DNA from: Candidatus Wolfebacteria bacterium
Lineage (GTDB): Bacteria > Patescibacteriota > Minisyncoccia > UBA6257 > UBA9933
Direction of reading: 5' to 3'
Length of the DNA stretch: 50,965 bases
NCBI GenBank assembly: GCA_016188075.1
Contig: JACPIO010000005.1
Span: 1-50,965, forward strand
Part shown: positions 47,638 through 50,965 of the stretch, one piece after another
How the letters are laid out: every line of letters starts with the position of its first letter
Numbering within the stretch: position 1 is the stretch's first letter
The notes under the pieces: model-generated
The model's input: only the letters and a program-made list of their open reading frames with translations
Told to the model about the DNA's origin: nothing
Database searches by the model: none
Position numbers and translations under genes: made by a program

Positions 47638-47682
47638 GAAACTATTTATAAAATCCTTGCTTTTAGTTAGTGTGGATAACTA

Positions 47683-47710
47683 TTGACTTCTACCGGGCGC
47701 TTGCTATACT
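47683..47710 (+). promoter_or_regulatory. Promoter of small RNA
   Basis: TTGACT, 16 bases, TATACT on the plus strand, pointing into a 75-base unit that ends in a terminator. Confidence 0.72.
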
Positions 47711-47716
47711 AATAAT

Positions 47717-47793
47717 GTCTTTCGGTTCTAACCATAGAACCGTTAGGGTTATACATCCCAGGGCCACCCTCTTAATTGAGGGTGGCTTTCATT
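47717..47793 (+). ncRNA. Small RNA, ~75 nt, family not recognised
   Basis: A consensus promoter is followed by a CGGTTCTA-ACCA-TAGAACCG hairpin, a ~20-base linker (TTAGGGTTATACATCCCAGG) and a terminator GCCACCCTC-TTAATT-GAGGGTGGC-TTTCATTT. The transcript has no downstream gene on its strand; it ends a few bases before the convergent NYN gene. An ATG lies at the expected start (MSFGSNHR...), but its frame runs through the terminator, so an RNA is more likely than a leaderless peptide. Confidence 0.65.
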
Positions 47794-47798
47794 TATGC

Positions 47799-48377
47799 TT
47801 ATTTTTCGCGGTATTTTAAATCTTTGCCCCAAAACTCATGTATATCTTTCAAGTCAAAATAACCATCCCCACCGGTTTTCAGCTCGTGAGAAATATTGTC
47901 TTTTGACGAAAAAATATAAACCTTTTTGCCAGCGTTTTTCAAATAATTAACTAGCGCCAGAAAATCGGCGTCGCCACTAAAAAAGATCGCTATGCTATAT
48001 TTATGGATGTTATGCATTGCGTCAATGGTTATCTCCACATCCATATTTCCTTTTTCTATGACAGATTCTCCATTCTCACCAATAACAGAGATTCTTTTTA
48101 GTTCTTTCTTCCTTACGGTAAAACTAAGTCCTTTTTTAAGATATGTTAAAAACTTATGTTTGCCATCCAAGTCATAATCCCTTGTTCCAGCTTTTGGATA
48201 GGCGTCATAATAAAAAATCTCAACCTTGTCCGCGTTAAAGCTCTTCCTGAAATAATCTTTAAGAGTTTTGTATTCAATAAACTTTTTTACCGACTTGACT
48301 GCGTTCCAAACATTTGAAGCGTCAATAAACACATAGACCGCGTTCACTGCTTGATTTTCAGAATTAAGGGAAAACAT
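47799..48377 (-). CDS. NYN-domain ribonuclease (LabA/DUF88 family)
   Basis: The 192-aa protein has the PIN-like NYN acidic set: 'VYVFIDASNVWNAVK' (first Asp), 'EKGNMDVEITIDAMHN' and 'IAIFFSGDADFLALVNYLKNAGKKVYIFSSKDN', ending 'DLKDIHEF'. NYN proteins are metal-dependent nucleases, usually acting on RNA, and occur in RNA-processing and defence settings. TTGTGG-16-TACAAT with six bases to the ATG suggests a leaderless transcript. It is bracketed by two direct repeats (47.5-47.6 and 48.47-48.52 kb). Confidence 0.9.
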   Translation of the reverse strand: MFSLNSENQAVNAVYVFIDASNVWNAVKSVKKFIEYKTLKDYFRKSFNADKVEIFYYDAYPKAGTRDYDLDGKHKFLTYLKKGLSFTVRKKELKRISVIGENGESVIEKGNMDVEITIDAMHNIHKYSIAIFFSGDADFLALVNYLKNAGKKVYIFSSKDNISHELKTGGDGYFDLKDIHEFWGKDLKYREK

Positions 48378-48383
48378 AGTTAT

Positions 48384-48411
48384 ATTGTATCAATTAAATT
48401 ATTTTCCACAA
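48384..48411 (-). promoter_or_regulatory. Promoter of the NYN gene
   Basis: TTGTGG (48406-48411), 16 bases, TACAAT (48384-48389), six bases to the ATG at 48377. Confidence 0.62.
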
Positions 48412-48442
48412 TTTTAATCTCCTCCGGGGTGAGGGCGTCGAA

Positions 48443-48523
48443 CTATAAACGAGCTGGTCGATCCTTGCCCCGTAGCTCCGCCAACGGCGGATGGTATCGA
48501 GGCCGCTCTTTTTCTTCGTCCAT
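48443..48523 (-). CDS. 26-aa peptide, truncated copy of the 43-aa frame
   Basis: MDEEKERPRYHPPLAELRGKDRPARL lacks the middle of the longer copy at 47.5 kb. The DNA keeps GATGGTATCG..GCCGCTCTTTTTCTTCGTCCAT and TGCCCCGTAGCTCCGCCAAC. Probably a decayed or minimal copy. Confidence 0.25.
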   Translation of the reverse strand: MDEEKERPRYHPPLAELRGKDRPARL

Positions 48524-48536
48524 AGCTTCACTTTTT

Positions 48537-48562
48537 CAATACGCCACCCGCGTGGCGTATTG
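48537..48562. repeat. ATACGCCACCC palindrome, copy 2
   Basis: CAATACGCCAC, CCGC, GTGGCGTATTG; perfect 11-bp arms. Confidence 0.7.
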
Positions 48563-48579
48563 GATAGAAAGAAGCTAAT

Positions 48580-48613
48580 AACATTCCAACATTCTTGAGA
48601 ATGTTGGAATGTT
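48580..48613. terminator. 16-bp perfect hairpin at the end of the wHTH gene
   Basis: AACATTCCAACATTCT, TG, AGAATGTTGGAATGTT. Its right arm overlaps the stop codon of the minus-strand regulator gene. No long T-run. Confidence 0.6.
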
Positions 48614-48950
48614 ATTTGAGGCGGTAGGCGACGAAGTGGCCGGCAATACCCACTTGCTCTATTTTTCCTTCTTTTTCTAATTCGTCCAAATAGCGCACGG
48701 CCGTGCGGCTGGATACCCCGAGCGTTTTGCGGATTTCGGAGTTTGAAAGCTCGCTCCTGCCCGCAAACAAGGCAAGCGTCTTTTGCTTGCGGGTCTCTTT
48801 TTGCGAAGCCGTCTCAACAGCCGAGCGACAGATACCGACAAATTCTTCTTTCGTATTCGTGCCGTGTTTTCCCGCCTCCCGCCAGGCGATAATAATCGCG
48901 GCCATAATTATCGCCGCGGTAATGATTATGGAAATTAAAACCGGGGTCAT
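48612..48950 (-). CDS. Membrane-anchored winged-helix regulator
   Basis: The 112-aa protein has an N-terminal membrane helix (TPVLISIIITAAIIMAAIIIAW), a linker and a C-terminal winged helix: 'RKQKTLALFAGRSELSNSEIRKTLGVSSRTAVRYLDELEKEGKIEQVG', resembling DeoR/MarR-type wHTH domains. A one-span protein with a DNA-binding domain at the membrane is unusual for its size. It lies between the NYN and Fic genes; the AT-rich operator upstream of fic (50.14 kb) is a possible but unproven target. Confidence 0.75.
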   Translation of the reverse strand: MTPVLISIIITAAIIMAAIIIAWREAGKHGTNTKEEFVGICRSAVETASQKETRKQKTLALFAGRSELSNSEIRKTLGVSSRTAVRYLDELEKEGKIEQVGIAGHFVAYRLK

Positions 48951-48983
48951 AAATTAACTAAGAATTTTCTCTCTAATTTATGG

Positions 48984-50117
48984 TTAATTTTTCAGAAAAA
49001 TATCAACATAGTTTCTATAAATGTAAGTACGATCATATGCGCCTTTTTCTTCCTTTGTCTCAAGAATCCCAAGTTTAATGAAACGGTCAATAACCCCCTG
49101 TGCCCCGGCACGGGTAAATTTGGTCCAATCCATAACTTTATGCGTATTAACAATTGGAATACCAAATAAATGAGATAGCACCAAAATGCCACTTTCCGAT
49201 TCTCGTTTGGCAAGCGCTTGAATTTTCGCCATATCATCATCGCGCAATTTTCTAATTTTTCTGGAAATTTCAATTGACTCACCTGCAGTTTCAATCACTC
49301 CGTCAAGGAAGAAATTTATCCAGCTTTCCGTTTTACCATTGTGATAATCGTTCAGTTTTTGATAGTAGACTTTTTGATGTTTTTTGAAGTAAGAAGATAA
49401 AAACAATACCGGTCTTTCCAGTAATTTTCTATGACACAATAAAAGCATAATCAAAAGCCGTCCCGTTCTGCCATTTCCATCCAAAAATGGATGTATAGTT
49501 TCAAATTGGCCATGCATAATACCAATATGAATAAGCGGGAGAACTTTTTTCTCTTCATATAAAAACTTTTCAAAATCATCTAATGCTAGTTTCATTTCAT
49601 TAACTGGCGGCGGCACAAAATGCGCATCGCTTGGTTTTGTGCCTCCGATCCAGTTTTGGCTCTTGCGGAATTCTCCCGGATCAGAAAAATGACTTGAGCG
49701 CGCGCCCGTCATCAATTGCGAATGTATCTCTCGGATAAGCCGGAGAGACAGCGGAAAGCTATTCAGTCTCGTTGTCCCATAATTTAACGCTTTTATGTAA
49801 TACAGAATGTCGTCTGCGTCCGTTTCTTTTGTGGCAACGCCTGACTCCATTTCAAGCGCGTCAATGATGGTTGCCCGCGTTCCCTCAATCTGGGCGGAAG
49901 AAGTCGCATCTTTTGCCACGAACATTCGTAAAAAAAAGTCAACATCCGGCAAGGTATGTGTGATGCCGTCTAATTTTCCAACCAAACGATCAGCCTCCGC
50001 GGTTTTTAAAAGAATATCCTGCGGAACATCAAAGAGCCCTTTGGGTGGAAAGGGATTAGGAACAAAGGCGGTAAAACCTTCTTTTTGCTTTATTTTTTTG
50101 CCTATTTCTGTATTCAT
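48984..50117 (-). CDS. Fic-family AMP-transferase with intramolecular inhibitory helix
   Basis: The 377-aa protein has an N-terminal Fic_N-type region including 'SAQIEGT', which fits the (S/T)xxxE(G/N) inhibitory motif, so it is class II (auto-inhibited, ~residue 75). The catalytic 'HPFLDGNGRTGRLLIMLLL' (~207) fits HPFxxGNGRxxR with Asp, so AMPylation is expected. C-terminal wHTH-like part: 'ILVLSHLFGIPIVNTHKVMDWTKFTRAGAQGVIDRFIKLGIL'. Such Fic-plus-wHTH proteins are often encoded within type I restriction loci, as here next to hsdR. Target unknown. Confidence 0.92.
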   Translation of the reverse strand: MNTEIGKKIKQKEGFTAFVPNPFPPKGLFDVPQDILLKTAEADRLVGKLDGITHTLPDVDFFLRMFVAKDATSSAQIEGTRATIIDALEMESGVATKETDADDILYYIKALNYGTTRLNSFPLSLRLIREIHSQLMTGARSSHFSDPGEFRKSQNWIGGTKPSDAHFVPPPVNEMKLALDDFEKFLYEEKKVLPLIHIGIMHGQFETIHPFLDGNGRTGRLLIMLLLCHRKLLERPVLFLSSYFKKHQKVYYQKLNDYHNGKTESWINFFLDGVIETAGESIEISRKIRKLRDDDMAKIQALAKRESESGILVLSHLFGIPIVNTHKVMDWTKFTRAGAQGVIDRFIKLGILETKEEKGAYDRTYIYRNYVDIFLKN

Positions 50118-50143
50118 AAACTTAGTATCTATTGCCTATACAG

Positions 50144-50173
50144 ATATATACTATCTTACGCTTTAGTATATAT
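50144..50173. promoter_or_regulatory. Palindromic operator over the fic promoter
   Basis: ATATATACTA, ten bases, TAGTATATAT: perfect 10-bp inverted repeats whose centres are about two helical turns apart. It covers the -10 box and spacer of the fic promoter, as expected for a repressor dimer. The wHTH part of the Fic protein or the membrane wHTH protein could be the binder. Confidence 0.68.
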
Positions 50174-50181
50174 CACGTCAA
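50153..50181 (-). promoter_or_regulatory. Promoter of fic
   Basis: TTGACG (50176-50181), 17 bases, TAAGAT (50153-50158), giving a ~30-nt leader before the ATG at 50117. Confidence 0.65.
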
Positions 50182-50266
50182 GCAATGCATAGTATCTTTC
50201 TAGGCGCCCAAGCGCCACAACCGCCGCGGCCAGAATAATAATTACTAAAATTAAAATTGAGGGCAT
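50156..50266 (-). CDS. 36-aa single-span peptide after hsdR (tentative)
   Basis: The frame MPSILILVIIILAAAVVALG... followed by a polar tail (RLERYYALLDVIYTKA) starts 17 bases after the hsdR stop. It looks like a one-span membrane peptide, similar in design to the head of the membrane-anchored wHTH protein. There is no good ribosome site, and its 3' end overlaps the fic promoter and operator, so it may be chance. Confidence 0.35.
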   Translation of the reverse strand: MPSILILVIIILAAAVVALGRLERYYALLDVIYTKA

Positions 50267-50283
50267 TATTTTCTTGAAATCAT

Positions 50284-50965
50284 TTAATAACTCACTGCTC
50301 CGGCAGGCACAAAATCTCTATACAGCGAAAACGCTTGCTGGTATATCAAATCCAAAACTTTTTCGCTTTCCTCCACTTTATATCCTTTTCGCAACAACAA
50401 CAATTTCACATTCGCGCGGATTCTCGCCTTGATTATATCATTATTCATCCAATCAATCGCCAAATCTCTCTTGATGATTTTTACAAGCTCGCGTACCAGT
50501 TCCTTCAATTCTCCATTTCCGTTGATTGCTTTGCGTCCGACGGATATCGCATCATAAAACGCCATTTCTTCCTCTGACAAGCCAATGCCTTCGCCCTGCT
50601 TCTCAACCTTTCTAATTTCCCTTGCTAACTCAATAAGTTTCTCAATAACTTTCGTGGAATTGATGATGTTGTTTTCGTATTTTTCAATTATATCTTCCAA
50701 CATATCAAGAAGCGATTTGTAACGAACCAGATTTTTCCTCATCCTCACTCGGAGTTCATCATTCAAGAGCTTCCGAAGAACATCCACGGAAAGATTCCTG
50801 TATTTCATATTTTTTACTTCTTCCAAAAATTTTTCGTCAAATATGGAAATATCCGGCCTTCCTTTGCCTTTCATATCAAAAATATCAATGATACCCTCGG
50901 CTGATATTGCTTTTGAGACAAGTTCCCGAACAGCGGATTCAACATCAAAACCAATGCCTTCGGGC
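50284..50965 (-). CDS. hsdR: Type I restriction endonuclease subunit R, C-terminal part
   Basis: The frame is open to the right edge, beyond the ATG used in the track. The visible part (~226 aa) is the HsdR C-terminal DUF3387 region: 'KAISAEGIIDIFDMKGKGRPDISI', 'FLEEVKNMKYRNLSVDVLRKLLNDELRVRMRKNLVRYKSLLDMLEDIIEKYENN' and 'LSEEEMAFYDAI'. It forms the helical end that docks on the HsdM/HsdS core. The motor and nuclease parts lie outside the window. Confidence 0.9.
   Translation of the reverse strand, partial: PEGIGFDVESAVRELVSKAISAEGIIDIFDMKGKGRPDISIFDEKFLEEVKNMKYRNLSVDVLRKLLNDELRVRMRKNLVRYKSLLDMLEDIIEKYENNIINSTKVIEKLIELAREIRKVEKQGEGIGLSEEEMAFYDAISVGRKAINGNGELKELVRELVKIIKRDLAIDWMNNDIIKARIRANVKLLLLRKGYKVEESEKVLDLIYQQAFSLYRDFVPAGAVSY

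Noticed and set aside
47715-47820. Leaderless 34-aa ORF at the small RNA start
   Set aside because: The frame reads through the terminator hairpin and the peptide has no recognisable features.
1-50965. CRISPR array, prophage or full IS element
   Set aside because: No regularly spaced direct repeats, no phage structural genes, and no transposase other than the RAYT.

Overview
The window reads as a chromosomal piece of a Patescibacteria (CPR) genome, most likely a Parcubacteria-type lineage. The reasons are compact gene packing with many ATGA overlaps, a type IV pilus locus built from very large modular prepilins, large secreted Pro/Gly/Cys-rich proteins with small membrane-anchored NPF-motif partners, DUF763 and DUF378 proteins, and many core genes whose -10 box lies only 6-9 nt before the ATG, which implies leaderless mRNAs. 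The lineage is inferred from gene content; no rRNA or tRNA gene was seen. Layout: 1-5.5 kb holds a partial FecR-domain protein, a tRNA-binding-domain protein, a DUF763 protein, a ~470-nt structured RNA with its own promoter and terminator, an HD (ppGpp-hydrolase-like) protein, a GerMN protein, a DUF378 protein and an operon of two tiny membrane proteins. 5.5-15.4 kb holds tgt, a REP-associated tyrosine transposase (RAYT) flanked by its probable REP palindromes, uvrA, a 6S-like RNA candidate, uvrB, an endonuclease III-like glycosylase, two small Cys-rich orphans, an MGMT-like protein and another structured RNA.

16-25 kb is a type IV pilus operon (pilB, pilC, four prepilin-like proteins and a secreted FnIII-like protein). 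25-34 kb is accessory: two ~80% identical methyltransferases in inverted orientation flank a YdjM-like membrane protein, an NPF-anchor plus 912-aa secreted protein pair and a GC-rich secreted orphan; then come a DUF2268 protease, a Gly/Cys-rich 42-aa peptide and a RelE-type toxin-antitoxin pair. 34-47 kb carries a type II NADH dehydrogenase, a P1B-like ATPase without a CPC motif, a 1420-aa Cys-rich secreted protein with its NPF partner, a P2-type cation ATPase, glycogen synthase and TspO. 47-51 kb looks defence-like: an NYN nuclease, a membrane-anchored winged-helix regulator, a Fic protein with a palindromic operator, and the C-terminus of a type I restriction HsdR.

The most unusual content is in the DNA between and inside the genes. 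(i) Four copies (3.45, 16.3, 37.3 and 37.5 kb) of a ~150-bp cloverleaf-like palindromic element have helices that differ in sequence but stay paired, while unpaired motifs (TCTCGGA, GCTTGGT or GCATGGT, GAGAGC, a bulged A) are kept. (ii) A RAYT/REP system has REP copies inside uvrA and inside the RAYT gene itself. (iii) Repeat-derived in-frame insertions occur in uvrB (43 codons), uvrA and tgt. (iv) There are four candidate independent structured RNAs. (v) Core genes are leaderless or lack a Shine-Dalgarno site, whereas small GC-richer orphan genes have strong AGGAGG sites and long hairpin-rich leaders. All structures were found by eye and need covariance and expression tests.
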